Assembly: GCF_004014805.1 (NCBI RefSeq)
Contig: NZ_ATDN01000067.1
Location: 62,001-126,000 of the forward strand
Length of the DNA: 64,000 bases
Direction: 5' to 3'
From: Mycolicibacterium elephantis DSM 44368
GTDB lineage: Bacteria > Actinomycetota > Actinomycetes > Mycobacteriales > Mycobacteriaceae
The position numbers and the translations under genes are program-made. Below the pieces are notes generated by a model. That model ran no database searches, was not told where the DNA came from, and saw nothing but the letters and a program-made list of their open reading frames with translations. Below are positions 50,251 to 58,431 of this stretch, in pieces (the stretch's first letter is position 1; each line of letters opens with the position of its first letter).

Positions 50251-51023
50251 TGAGCTACGAGACCATTCTGGTCACCCGTGAGGACCGTGTCGGCACCATC
50301 ACCTTGAACCGGCCCAAGGCGCTCAACGCGCTCAACAGCCAGGTGATGAACGAAGTCACCACTGCGGCAGCGGAATTCGACAGCGATCCGGGTATCGGCG
50401 CCATCATCATCACCGGCAACGAGAAGGCGTTCGCCGCGGGTGCCGACATCAAGGAAATGGCCGCCCTGACGTTCGCCGACGTGTTCGCAAGCGACTTCTT
50501 CGCCGCCTGGGGCAAATTCGCCGCGACGCGCACACCCACCATCGCCGCGGTGGCCGGCTATGCGCTGGGCGGCGGCTGCGAGCTGGCGATGATGTGCGAC
50601 GTGCTGATCGCCGCGGACTCCGCGAAGTTCGGCCAGCCCGAGATCAAGCTCGGCGTGCTGCCGGGCATGGGTGGCTCCCAGCGGCTGACCCGCGCCATCG
50701 GCAAGGCCAAGGCGATGGACCTGATCCTCACCGGCCGCAACATGGACGCCGAGGAGGCCGAACGAGCGGGGCTGGTGTCGCGCGTCGTACCCGCCGACAA
50801 GCTGCTCGAGGAGGCGGCCGCGGTGGCCAACACCGTCGCCGGAATGTCGCTGTCGGCGTCGCGGATGGCCAAGGAGGCCGTGAACCGCGCGTTCGAGACC
50901 ACGCTCGCCGAGGGACTCCTCTACGAGCGCAGGCTGTTCCACTCCGCGTTCGCCACCGACGACCAGACCGAGGGCATGAACGCGTTCACCGAGAAGCGCC
51001 CCCCGAACTTCACCCACCGCTAA
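50250..51023 (+). CDS. echA8: Enoyl-CoA hydratase EchA8
   Basis: A 257-residue crotonase (same length as Rv1070c) that hydrates trans-2-enoyl-CoA in beta-oxidation. 'NRPKALNALNSQVMNEV' opens the fold, 'AFAAGADIKEMAALTF' and 'ALGGGCELAMMCDVLIAAD' form the oxyanion hole and first catalytic Glu, and 'FGQPEIKLGVLPGMGGSQRL' the second Glu. It is coupled to echA9 and followed within 9 bases by the alpha/beta hydrolase. Confidence 0.95.
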   Translation: MSYETILVTREDRVGTITLNRPKALNALNSQVMNEVTTAAAEFDSDPGIGAIIITGNEKAFAAGADIKEMAALTFADVFASDFFAAWGKFAATRTPTIAAVAGYALGGGCELAMMCDVLIAADSAKFGQPEIKLGVLPGMGGSQRLTRAIGKAKAMDLILTGRNMDAEEAERAGLVSRVVPADKLLEEAAAVANTVAGMSLSASRMAKEAVNRAFETTLAEGLLYERRLFHSAFATDDQTEGMNAFTEKRPPNFTHR

Positions 51024-51032
51024 TCTGCCTTC

Positions 51033-52739
51033 GTGACAGACACCCGCGACGACACGGCGGCCGCGGTCCAGGAGCAAGCGCCACCGAAAGAGGCGGCCCG
51101 CACGCCGTGGTGGGAACGCCACTACACGTTCACCGGGACCGCGCTCGGGCTGGTGTTCGTCTGGTTCTCGTTGACGCCGTCGCTGTTGCCACGGGGCCCG
51201 CTGTTTCAGGGCCTTGTCAGCGGGGCGGCCGGCGCCGCCGGATACGGCCTCGGGGTGTTCGCGGTCTGGCTGGTCCGATACATGCGCTCGAAGGACAGCA
51301 GCCCGCCCGCGCCGCGGCCGGCGTGGATCGCGTTGGTGCTCATCGGAATCGCCGGCCAGATCCTGATGATCGTCTACTTCGATCGGTGGCAGGACGAGGT
51401 CCGCGACCTTGTCGGTGTGTCACGCCTGGGGTTCTGGGACTATCCGCTGACCGCCGTGCTGTCGATCATCGTGTTGTTCGTGCTCGTCGAAATCGGCCAG
51501 CTGGTGGGCAGGTTGGTGCGCTTTCTGGTGCGCCAGCTCAATCGCTTCGCCCCGCCGCGGGTTTCGGCCGTCGTCGTGGTCCTCCTGCTGTTGGCGTTGA
51601 GTATCGCGTTGCTCAACGGCGTCGTGGTCCGCTTCGCGATGAGCACCATCAACAACACCTTCTCGGCGGTGAACGACGAGACCGACCCGGACTTCTCGGC
51701 GCCGACGTCGCCGTTGCGCTCCGGCGGGCCGCAGTCGCTGGTCAGCTGGGAGTCGCTGGGGCATCAGGGCCGGATATTCGTATCGTCGGGCCCGACCGTC
51801 GACCAGCTCACCGAGTTCAACGGCGCACCGGCGGTCGAACCGATCCGCGCGTATGCCGGGCTGCACTCCGCGGACGGCATCAAAGCCACCGCGGAGCTGG
51901 CGGCTCAAGAGTTAAGGCGCGCAGGCGGACTGGACCGCGCCGTGGTCGCCGTCGCCACCACCACGGGCACCGGCTGGATCAACGGCGCTGAAGCCTCCGC
52001 GCTGGAATACATGTACAACGGCGACACCGCGATCGTGTCCATGCAGTACTCATTTCTGCCGAGTTGGCTGTCGTTCCTGGTGGACAAGGAGAACGCGCGC
52101 CAAGCCGGGCAGGCGCTGTTCGAGGCGGTCGACGAGATGATCCGCGAGATGCCCGAGGCGGAGCGGCCGCAGTTGGTGGTGTTCGGTGAGAGCCTCGGCT
52201 CGTTCGGCGGCGAGGCGCCGTTCCTCGCGCTCAACAACCTCATCGCCCGCACCGACGGTGCGCTGTTCAGCGGGCCGACGTTCAACAACACCATCTGGAC
52301 CCAGCTCACCCGCGAGCGTGATGCGGGTTCACCGATGTGGCTGCCGATCTACGACGACGGGGAGAACGTCCGCTTCGTCGCCGAGGCGGAGAACCTCGGC
52401 AGGCCCGACGCCCCATGGGGCACACCGCGCGTCGTATACCTGCAGCACGCGTCCGACCCCATCGCGTGGTGGAACCCGGATCTGCTGTTCGCCGAACCGG
52501 ACTGGCTGCGCGAGCCCAAGGGTTACGACGTATCGGGCCGCATGCAGTGGATCCCGATCGTGACGTTTCTTCAGGTGTCGGCGGACATGGCGGTCGCCGT
52601 AGACGTGCCCGACGGATACGGCCACGTCTACGTCAAGGACGTGGCGAACGCCTGGGCGGCCATCCTGCAGCCGCCAAGCTGGACCCCGGAGAAGACCGAG
52701 AAGCTGCGCCCCATGTTGAGAAGCAACGAAAGCTCTTAG
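51033..52739 (+). CDS. Membrane alpha/beta-hydrolase family protein (Rv1069c-like)
   Basis: A 568-residue protein with an N-terminal membrane domain and a C-terminal hydrolase-like domain. Membrane helices: 'TFTGTALGLVFVWFSLTPSL', 'GAAGAAGYGLGVFAVWLVRY', 'WIALVLIGIAGQILMIVY', 'PLTAVLSIIVLFVLVEIGQ' and 'VVVVLLLLALSIALLNGVVV'. The nucleophile motif is 'LVVFGESLGSFGGEAPF' (G-x-S-x-G) at about residue 385. Two family domains of this architecture are known and often called alpha/beta-hydrolase family. The substrate is unknown; location by echA8 suggests lipid metabolism. GTG 51033 is the start. Its stop overlaps the convergent rhodanese stop. Confidence 0.86.
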   Translation: MTDTRDDTAAAVQEQAPPKEAARTPWWERHYTFTGTALGLVFVWFSLTPSLLPRGPLFQGLVSGAAGAAGYGLGVFAVWLVRYMRSKDSSPPAPRPAWIALVLIGIAGQILMIVYFDRWQDEVRDLVGVSRLGFWDYPLTAVLSIIVLFVLVEIGQLVGRLVRFLVRQLNRFAPPRVSAVVVVLLLLALSIALLNGVVVRFAMSTINNTFSAVNDETDPDFSAPTSPLRSGGPQSLVSWESLGHQGRIFVSSGPTVDQLTEFNGAPAVEPIRAYAGLHSADGIKATAELAAQELRRAGGLDRAVVAVATTTGTGWINGAEASALEYMYNGDTAIVSMQYSFLPSWLSFLVDKENARQAGQALFEAVDEMIREMPEAERPQLVVFGESLGSFGGEAPFLALNNLIARTDGALFSGPTFNNTIWTQLTRERDAGSPMWLPIYDDGENVRFVAEAENLGRPDAPWGTPRVVYLQHASDPIAWWNPDLLFAEPDWLREPKGYDVSGRMQWIPIVTFLQVSADMAVAVDVPDGYGHVYVKDVANAWAAILQPPSWTPEKTEKLRPMLRSNESS

Positions 52740-53113
52740 ACCAGAACGCTTTCGGCCCTCAAAGCCTGGTATCCGCCGATGACGTCGGTGGCGCGGCGCA
52801 AGCCGAGGTCCTGCAGTGCCGCGGCGGCCAAACTCGAGGTGTACCCCTCCGAGCACAGCACCACCCACTCCACGTCGTCGTCGATGGCCTGCGGCAGCCG
52901 CGCATCGCTGGTCGGATCGCATCGCCACTCCAGCACGTTGCGTTCGATCACCAGCGCGGCGGCGACGTCGCCCTCCCGGTCCCGTTGGGCCTGCGGACGG
53001 ATGTCCACGAGCACCGCGCCCCGCTCCAGCGCGGCGGGCACCTCGTGCGCGTTCAGCCGGCGCAGGCGAGTCCGGGCGTCGGCGAGCACCCGGTCGATTC
53101 GGCTCACGGCCAT
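52736..53113 (-). CDS. Rhodanese-like sulfurtransferase
   Basis: A 125-residue single-domain rhodanese. The active-site loop is 'WVVLCSEGYTSSLAAAAL' with the persulfide-forming Cys; 'AVLVDIRPQAQRDREGDV' is the conserved DxRxxxE-like segment and 'ATDVIGGYQALRAE' the end of the fold. I choose ATG 53113, seven bases after GGAGG; ATG 53119 overlaps the upstream stop in ATGA but is adjacent to that ribosome site. It is co-transcribed with the cysteine dioxygenase, suggesting handling of sulfane sulfur during cysteine breakdown. Confidence 0.88.
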   Translation of the reverse strand: MAVSRIDRVLADARTRLRRLNAHEVPAALERGAVLVDIRPQAQRDREGDVAAALVIERNVLEWRCDPTSDARLPQAIDDDVEWVVLCSEGYTSSLAAAALQDLGLRRATDVIGGYQALRAESVLV

Positions 53114-53115
53114 GG

Positions 53116-53652
53116 TCATCCCTCCGGAGCGTCGGTGAGCTCGGTGCGCCTGCGGCGTAGCGTGTTCCGATGTGTCACGTCGTAGTACGACATCGCGGTC
53201 AGCGGCGGTGAGTACGCGTGCACGCTCAGCGTGGGCACCGAGTCGTTGCGATCGGGTGCCCACACCACGTCGTGCACCCAGCCGAGCGGAAACGCCGCCT
53301 GATCGCCCGCCGACAACCGGCGGTGCCGTAATGCGGCACCGTCCCACCGAGTTTCGCGAAGCGCACCCGAGACCACGGTGAGCGCGCCCAGTGAGCCGCC
53401 GTGGTCGTGCAGTTCGGTCGACCGGTCCGGCACCCAGCTGATCAACCAGATGTCGAGTTCGTCGTCGACGTGCAGCCGCGTGAACCACCTCTCGTCCCGC
53501 GGGGGTCCGCTGGCCGCCAGCAGCCGGTCGTGGCGGCCGCTGAGCACCTCGTCGGCGGCGTGGTCGGTGGCCAGTAACAGATCGGGCAGCCGCAGCCGGG
53601 TGGGCGCGGACACGGCGGGCGCTGTGGACGCCAGCACTGCAGAGGTGGACAT
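53116..53652 (-). CDS. Cysteine dioxygenase (cupin)
   Basis: A 178-residue cupin that oxidises cysteine to cysteine sulfinate with non-heme iron. The metal ligands are in 'ELHDHGGSLGALTVVSGAL' (two His) and 'PLGWVHDVVWAP' (third His). The fold continues to 'TLSVHAYSPPLTAMSYYD', a C-terminal Tyr-rich end found in bacterial cysteine dioxygenases. A short ORF with adjacent Cys codons lies 39 bases upstream, which indicates cysteine-dependent attenuation. SD-like GGAG precedes ATG 53652. The rhodanese gene overlaps its stop. Confidence 0.88.
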   Translation of the reverse strand: MSTSAVLASTAPAVSAPTRLRLPDLLLATDHAADEVLSGRHDRLLAASGPPRDERWFTRLHVDDELDIWLISWVPDRSTELHDHGGSLGALTVVSGALRETRWDGAALRHRRLSAGDQAAFPLGWVHDVVWAPDRNDSVPTLSVHAYSPPLTAMSYYDVTHRNTLRRRRTELTDAPEG

Positions 53653-53691
53653 GAAGACTCCAGAGATGACGAGGGATGGGGGCGGCGGCTC

Positions 53692-53727
53692 TCAGGCGGC
53701 GCAACACCACTTCGATCCGGTCGTCAT
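53692..53727 (-). CDS. Cysteine-rich leader peptide (attenuator uORF)
   Basis: ATG 53727 opens an 11-residue ORF, MTTGSKWCCAA, followed by TGA. Two adjacent Cys codons near its end match the known mycobacterial type of polycysteine leader ORF, where ribosome pausing at low cysteine frees the downstream ribosome site. A possible -10 (CACACT, 53735-53740) ends 7 bases before the A of the ATG, so the transcript may be leaderless. The uORF stop is followed by GC-rich sequence (GAGCCGCCGCCCCC) that could sequester the downstream site. It controls cysteine dioxygenase and rhodanese. Confidence 0.75.
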   Translation of the reverse strand: MTTGSKWCCAA

Positions 53728-54284
53728 GTCCGCCAGTGTGGCAGCGAAGGAAGCGTGCCGCGACGCCCGAGCACGAGGCGCAGGTGGGTGAACGCCGAAT
53801 GACCTGCTCAGGAGGCTCCACGCAGGGGATCGGCCAAAACTCACGCTGAGCAGAACCCGCCGGCCGTCCTCGGCAGGGCTCCGCAATGGTTTGCGCGACA
53901 CTTCGATCGACGTTGCTGACAGCCGATCATGATTCGGCGGATACGTCAATTTCGATCGCACATCCGAACTTCGCGAGCAATCCCCCTCGGCGGGCCGCGC
54001 CTCCGCAGCCTGACTGCCGCTGATCGATGGCATCCAAGTTTGCAGATCATACGTTATCCGCTATAAACAGCGATTTAATGTGTGACTTTGTGATTTGCTG
54101 TCGATCGACCCGACAGCAGCCGCGAAAAAATCACCGACCTGCCGCTCAGCGATTTCGATTCATCTCGCCGAGTCCCTATGAAAACCGTCACTAATTGTGC
54201 TAATCATATGTTGCTCACCGTTTGCGGTTGATTAGCCGACACATCGAGGGTTTCCCTCACAAGGCGAAGGGGTCGACAGCGCCG
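53728..54284. other. 557-base intergenic region, AT-rich centre
   Basis: This gap separates the cysteine dioxygenase leader from the PGRS gene. The part 54030-54240 is the most AT-rich of the window (for example AAACAGCGATTTAATG), suggesting promoter sequence for the PGRS gene. An exact 8-bp inverted repeat, GCTAATCA...TGATTAGC (54199-54206 and 54229-54236), lies 49-86 bases before the PGRS ATG and may be a regulator site. A short in-frame stretch upstream of the PGRS ATG ('MRLISRHIEGF...') is probably noncoding. I see no other gene. Confidence 0.5.
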
Positions 54285-55979
54285 ATGGCCAAGCACAAGC
54301 GCTCAAAGCATGCCAAGAACAAGAAGTCGCTGGTCACGGCCGCTGCCTTGACCAGTGGAGTGCTGGCAGCCGGCGGTGGCGCCATCGCCAGTGCGTCACC
54401 CGCCGTCGCCGACGACTCGCCGTCGTCGTCGACGCAGGCCATCAGCGACTCGCTGTTCGGCTTCGGCGCGTTCGTGCCCTCGCTTCTCGGGCTGACGCCG
54501 CAGGGCGGCACCCCGTACTCGCCAGATCTCTACGAAAACCCCGACAGCAGGGTGATGTTCGGCTGGACCGAATACCTACCACCGTCACCCGTGGCACCGT
54601 CGGGCAACGCCAACACGCCCCTGTTCGACTGGACGGCCGTGATCCCCAAGCCCCCGGGCAACCTGTTCGGTTGGGCCGCCCCGGCCACCGGCGGCAACTG
54701 GAGCGCACCGAGATCACCGTTGACGGACGGCCTCATGAGCGCCAACTTGGCGTTCCAGAATGCGGCGCTCGCGATGAGCTCAGCGTTCCAGACCGGCTTC
54801 AAGACGCTGTTCCACAACGGCACCGAACCCGGCGAGAACGGCGGCCTGCTGATCGGCAACGGCGCTGACGGCGGGCCGGGCCAGAACGGCGGCCGCGGCG
54901 GGCTGCTCTTCGGCAGCGGCGGAAACGGCGGCGCGGGGGTCGCCGGAGTCAACAACGGCAAGGGCGGCAACGGCGGCAGCGCCGGCCTGTGGGGCAACGG
55001 CGGCGCGGGCGGCGTGGGCGCCAGCATCACCGACGAGAACGGTGACGTCGTCGCCGGAAACGGCGGTGACGGCGGCAATTCCGGGCTGGTCTTCGGCAAC
55101 GCCGGCGTCGGCGGGGCGGGCGGCGACGCCACCAGCGTGTCCGGTGACGCGCAAGGCGGGCAAGGCGGTCACGGAGGCAACAACACGTGGCTGGGCAGCG
55201 CCGGGTTCGGCGGAGCGGGCGGTGACGCCGCCAGCGAGACCGGCACCGCCACGGGCGGGGCGGGCGGCGACGGCGGCAACGCGGGGTGGCTGTTCGGCTG
55301 GGCCGGCGGCGGCGGCGCGGGCGGCGCGGCCACCAGCGAGACCAACGACGCGACCGGGGGCGCCGGCGGCGACGGCGGCAATATCGGCATCGAAGGTGAC
55401 GGCGGCAACGGCGGCGCCGGCGGCACGGCGCAGACCAACGACGGCACCGCGACCGGAGGCGACGGCGGAAACGGCGGCGGTTCGTTCTTCAACGGCACCT
55501 CGGGCGACGGCGGCGACGGCGGCGACGCGTCCGCCGGGACCGGTATCGCCAACGGCGGCAACGGCGGCGACGCGGGCCACGGCGGATTCGACGGCCAGGG
55601 TGGCGACGGCGGCAACGGCGGGGACGCGGAGGTCGACGACGGCGAAGCCAACGCGGGCAACGGCGGCAGGGGCGGCGGCAGCGGCCTGATGCAGGACGGT
55701 GGTGACGGCGGCGACGGCGGCGACGCCACCGCGGAGACCGGTACCGCCACCGGGGGCGACGGCGGCACCGGCGGATCGACCAGCTGGGCCAACGGATACC
55801 AGGGCGGTCGCGGCGGTGACGGCGGCGACGGCACCGCGACCAACGGGGTCGGCAACGGCGGCAACGGCGGCAACGGCGGGCGTGACGGTCTCGGCGCCGC
55901 GGACGGGCCGGGTGGCTCGGGCGGCACCGGCTCGGGCTCGGACGGCAGCAACAACGGCTCCGACGGGGCCAACGGATAG
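54285..55979 (+). CDS. Secreted PGRS-like glycine-rich protein without PE domain
   Basis: A 564-residue protein. It starts with a basic segment 'MAKHKRSKHAKNKKS', then a hydrophobic signal core 'LVTAAALTSGVLAAGGGAIA' and a plausible cleavage after 'SASPAVADD'. About residues 50-185 are a non-repetitive domain ('SLFGFGAFVPSLLGLTPQGG', 'MSSAFQTGFKTLFHNGTEPG'), and from about 185 to the end there are GGxGG repeats ('GADGGPGQNGGRGG'). PGRS domains normally follow a PE domain; here there is none. Glycine repeats in parallel beta-roll or PGII-sail form can bind calcium. ATG 54285 is chosen because it begins the signal. It is the syntenic counterpart of PE_PGRS genes Rv1067c/Rv1068c. Confidence 0.82.
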   Translation: MAKHKRSKHAKNKKSLVTAAALTSGVLAAGGGAIASASPAVADDSPSSSTQAISDSLFGFGAFVPSLLGLTPQGGTPYSPDLYENPDSRVMFGWTEYLPPSPVAPSGNANTPLFDWTAVIPKPPGNLFGWAAPATGGNWSAPRSPLTDGLMSANLAFQNAALAMSSAFQTGFKTLFHNGTEPGENGGLLIGNGADGGPGQNGGRGGLLFGSGGNGGAGVAGVNNGKGGNGGSAGLWGNGGAGGVGASITDENGDVVAGNGGDGGNSGLVFGNAGVGGAGGDATSVSGDAQGGQGGHGGNNTWLGSAGFGGAGGDAASETGTATGGAGGDGGNAGWLFGWAGGGGAGGAATSETNDATGGAGGDGGNIGIEGDGGNGGAGGTAQTNDGTATGGDGGNGGGSFFNGTSGDGGDGGDASAGTGIANGGNGGDAGHGGFDGQGGDGGNGGDAEVDDGEANAGNGGRGGGSGLMQDGGDGGDGGDATAETGTATGGDGGTGGSTSWANGYQGGRGGDGGDGTATNGVGNGGNGGNGGRDGLGAADGPGGSGGTGSGSDGSNNGSDGANG

Positions 55980-56000
55980 CGATTGCATAGATTGGCGGGC

Positions 56001-56435
56001 ATGCGCTCGCACTTTCGGTACGCCTTCGCGGCGACCTCGGTGATCGTCGGCCTCGGTGTCGTCTCGGCCTGTTCCTCCGGCACCGACACCGAGCCAACGG
56101 CGACGCCGACGTCGGCCACCTCCGACAGATCCGAAACCCCGACGGCCGCACCCGGTTCCGTCGCGGTGTCCCCCGGCGGTGTGACGACAGCGGTCGGCGC
56201 CCCGGCCGACTCGACGGAAGACGAGTACTACAAGGCCTGCACCGCCGCGCGGGAGTGGATGGCGCAGCAGGGCGGCGACCCGCACGAGCAGATCGAGCCG
56301 TATCTGGGCATGTTGCAGTCGACGGACTCGGCAGGACCGGCCACCTACGGCATCCCGTGGTCGCAGTTGCCTCCGCCGCGCCAGGCCGCCGTCATCGTCG
56401 CGGTCCGTGCGGCCGCCGACGCACTCTGCGGCTGA
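56001..56435 (+). CDS. lpqV: Lipoprotein LpqV
   Basis: A 144-residue lipoprotein. The signal 'FAATSVIVGLGVVSACSS' has lipobox V-S-A-C with Cys at about residue 24. A Thr/Ser/Pro-rich linker precedes the globular domain: 'DEYYKACTAAREWMAQQGGD' and 'RQAAVIVAVRAAADALCG', with two Cys. Composition, size and location match Rv1064c. It follows the PGRS gene by 21 bases. Function is unknown; lipoproteins of this type are exposed on the cell envelope. Confidence 0.9.
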   Translation: MRSHFRYAFAATSVIVGLGVVSACSSGTDTEPTATPTSATSDRSETPTAAPGSVAVSPGGVTTAVGAPADSTEDEYYKACTAAREWMAQQGGDPHEQIEPYLGMLQSTDSAGPATYGIPWSQLPPPRQAAVIVAVRAAADALCG

Positions 56436-56462
56436 TCGCCCGCGAAGCGGGACAATGGCGAC

Positions 56463-57419
56463 ATGGCTGACAAGCGTGTCGCGCTGGCACTTGGCAGCGG
56501 GGGCGCACGGGGATACGCCCACATCGGCGTCATCCGCGAACTCGAGGACCGCGGCTACGAGATCGTCGGGATCGCCGGTTCGTCGATGGGCGCGCTCGTC
56601 GGAGGGCTGCGCGCGGCGGACAAACTCGAGCAGTTCGCCGACTGGGCGAAGGCGCTGACCCAGCGTGCGGTGCTGCGGCTGTTGGACCCCTCGATCACCG
56701 CCGCGGGGGTGCTGCGCGCGACCAAGATCCTGGACGCCGTGCGCGACACCCTCGGCGACGTTCGCATCGAAGACCTTCCGATCCCGTACACCGCGGTGAC
56801 CACGGACCTGATCGCCGGCAAGTCGGTGTGGCTTCAGCGCGGTCCGGTCGACGCCGCGATTCGCGCGTCGATCGCGATCCCCGGGGTGATCGCGCCGCAC
56901 GTGCTCGACGGCCGGCTGCTCGCCGACGGCGGCATCCTCGACCCGCTGCCGACGGCGCCGATCGCGGCCGTCAACGCCGACCTCACCATCGCGGTCTCGT
57001 TGGCGGGCAGTGAATCCGCCGGATCCGAGGAGGCCGAGTCCGGACCGAGGACCACCGAATGGTTGACCAAGATGTGGCGCAGCACCACGTCGCTGTTCGA
57101 CTCCAGCGCGGTGCGGGGCGGTTCGGAATCAGGCCCCACCGACAGCGAGGCGGAACTGGTCGACGCCGGCAAGGAAGCGACGGTGCCCAAATTCGGCTCC
57201 TTCGAGGTGATGAACCGCACCATCGACATCGCCCAGGCCGCGTTGTCGCGCCATCAGCTGGCCAACTATCCGCCCGACCTGTTGATCGAGGTGCCGCGCA
57301 GCGCATGCCGCAGCCTGGATTTCCACCGCGCCGCCGAGGTCATCGAGGTGGGCCGCACATTGGCCGCCGAGGCGCTCGACAAACGCGAAACCGGTGAAAC
57401 CTCCACGCCGGACGGCTGA
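56463..57419 (+). CDS. Patatin-like phospholipase (Rv1063c-like)
   Basis: A 318-residue patatin-family lipid acyl hydrolase. The oxyanion loop is 'LGSGGARGYAHIGVI', the nucleophile is in 'GIAGSSMGALVGG' (G-x-S-x-G) and the catalytic Asp in 'LLADGGILDPLP' (D-G-G/A). The C-terminal 100 residues are a variable extension ('MWRSTTSLFDSSAVRG', 'DIAQAALSRHQLANYPPD'). Location next to lpqV and the convergent second patatin matches Rv1063c-Rv1062. No signal peptide. The two patatins' stops are separated by one base. Confidence 0.9.
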   Translation: MADKRVALALGSGGARGYAHIGVIRELEDRGYEIVGIAGSSMGALVGGLRAADKLEQFADWAKALTQRAVLRLLDPSITAAGVLRATKILDAVRDTLGDVRIEDLPIPYTAVTTDLIAGKSVWLQRGPVDAAIRASIAIPGVIAPHVLDGRLLADGGILDPLPTAPIAAVNADLTIAVSLAGSESAGSEEAESGPRTTEWLTKMWRSTTSLFDSSAVRGGSESGPTDSEAELVDAGKEATVPKFGSFEVMNRTIDIAQAALSRHQLANYPPDLLIEVPRSACRSLDFHRAAEVIEVGRTLAAEALDKRETGETSTPDG

Positions 57420-57420
57420 T

Positions 57421-58299
57421 TCAGCGCGCGAGAAAGTCCGCGATCTCGGTGGCGATTCGTCTGCCCTGGCGTCGGCCGGCCGACGCCGACGGTATCCGGC
57501 ACTGCGGATCAAGCGGATCCTTGCCGAAGGCCCGCAACGACTCGGCGTCGGCGAACACCGCGAACGTCGCGCCGCCGAACGCGCCGATCTCCTCGGCGGT
57601 GCTGACACCGAACGGCGCCGGTGTCGACTCGCCCTGCGGAACCAGCACCACCGCGACGTCGCAGTCGTCGGCCAGCGCCATGTTCACCGAGCTGCCGACG
57701 CCCCCGTCCATGTAGCGACGATCACCGATGGTGACGGGCGGCCATACCCCCGGCACGGCGCAACTGGCGGCGACCGCGTCCACCAGTGCGACACCGGATG
57801 TCCGGTCGAACGCGACGAGTTCGCCTGTGGCGATGTCGATCGCGCTGATACGCAGTCGACGGTCCGGCCAGTCGTGGCTGGGCAGCCGGTGGGCGATCAC
57901 CTCGCGGCGCACGGGTTCGGGCACGGTCGACGTCGATGCCGCGACCGCGCCGATCCTCCGCAGCTTTTCGGCTTTGGTGCCCGGCTGGGTCACCGCGGTG
58001 AGGAAGAGCTCGGTGATGTCGTCGATGCCCGCGGTGGGGCGCAGCTCGGCGGAGGTCGCGGCGGTCTGACGCTCGTACAGGGCGTCCACGCCCAGCCCAC
58101 TGGACAGCTGCGCGGCGACAGCCGAACCCGCCGAGGTACCGACCAGCACGTCCGAATCGATCAATGCCTTGGCGGTCTCCGGCGACACGTCGGCAACGCC
58201 CGCCAGAACACCGGTCTCCCAAGCGATTCCGGCCAGCCCACCGCCTGCGAGCACCAACGCACGCCTCGTCACAGACGGGGAGTGTGCCAGATTTTCCAC
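57421..58299 (-). CDS. Patatin-like phospholipase (Rv1062-like)
   Basis: A 292-residue patatin with 'VLAGGGLAGIAWETGVL' (oxyanion), 'VLVGTSAGSAVAAQL' (nucleophile) and 'YMDGGVGSSVNMALAD' (catalytic D-G-G). A conserved 'SCAVPGVWPPVTIGDRRY' precedes the Asp. It is only weakly similar to the patatin at 56463. The start is uncertain: GTG 58299 ('VENLAHSPSVTRR') or GTG 58272 ('VTRRALVLAGGG'), the second leaving almost no residues before the first strand. I use 58299. Confidence 0.85.
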   Translation of the reverse strand: MENLAHSPSVTRRALVLAGGGLAGIAWETGVLAGVADVSPETAKALIDSDVLVGTSAGSAVAAQLSSGLGVDALYERQTAATSAELRPTAGIDDITELFLTAVTQPGTKAEKLRRIGAVAASTSTVPEPVRREVIAHRLPSHDWPDRRLRISAIDIATGELVAFDRTSGVALVDAVAASCAVPGVWPPVTIGDRRYMDGGVGSSVNMALADDCDVAVVLVPQGESTPAPFGVSTAEEIGAFGGATFAVFADAESLRAFGKDPLDPQCRIPSASAGRRQGRRIATEIADFLAR

Positions 58300-58431
58300 C
58301 GATAAAGCTAACAATGGCTAGTTTGCCCGCACGCTAAATGGCCGCAAGAAATGCAGCGGGTTGGTGACGGTGAAATTTTCTATTTCGCTTCGCGGATAGC
58401 GCATAAATAGTAGATTTCGCGCAGATTCCGT

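Noticed and set aside
53728..54033. Longer in-frame extension of the leader ORF upstream to 54033
   Set aside because: No conserved sequence or ribosome site; Ser/Arg-rich composition of noncoding DNA. The short ORF from ATG 53727 explains the signal.
54840..55970. Short regularly spaced repeats suggestive of CRISPR
   Set aside because: They are GGCGGC-type codons of the PGRS domain with irregular spacing and no unique spacers; no cas genes in the window.
54780..56900. A 706-codon ORF on the minus strand opposite the PGRS, lpqV and patatin genes
   Set aside because: It is the antisense image of GC-rich repeats: Ala/Val/Gly/Arg only, no family motif, and it runs across three real genes.
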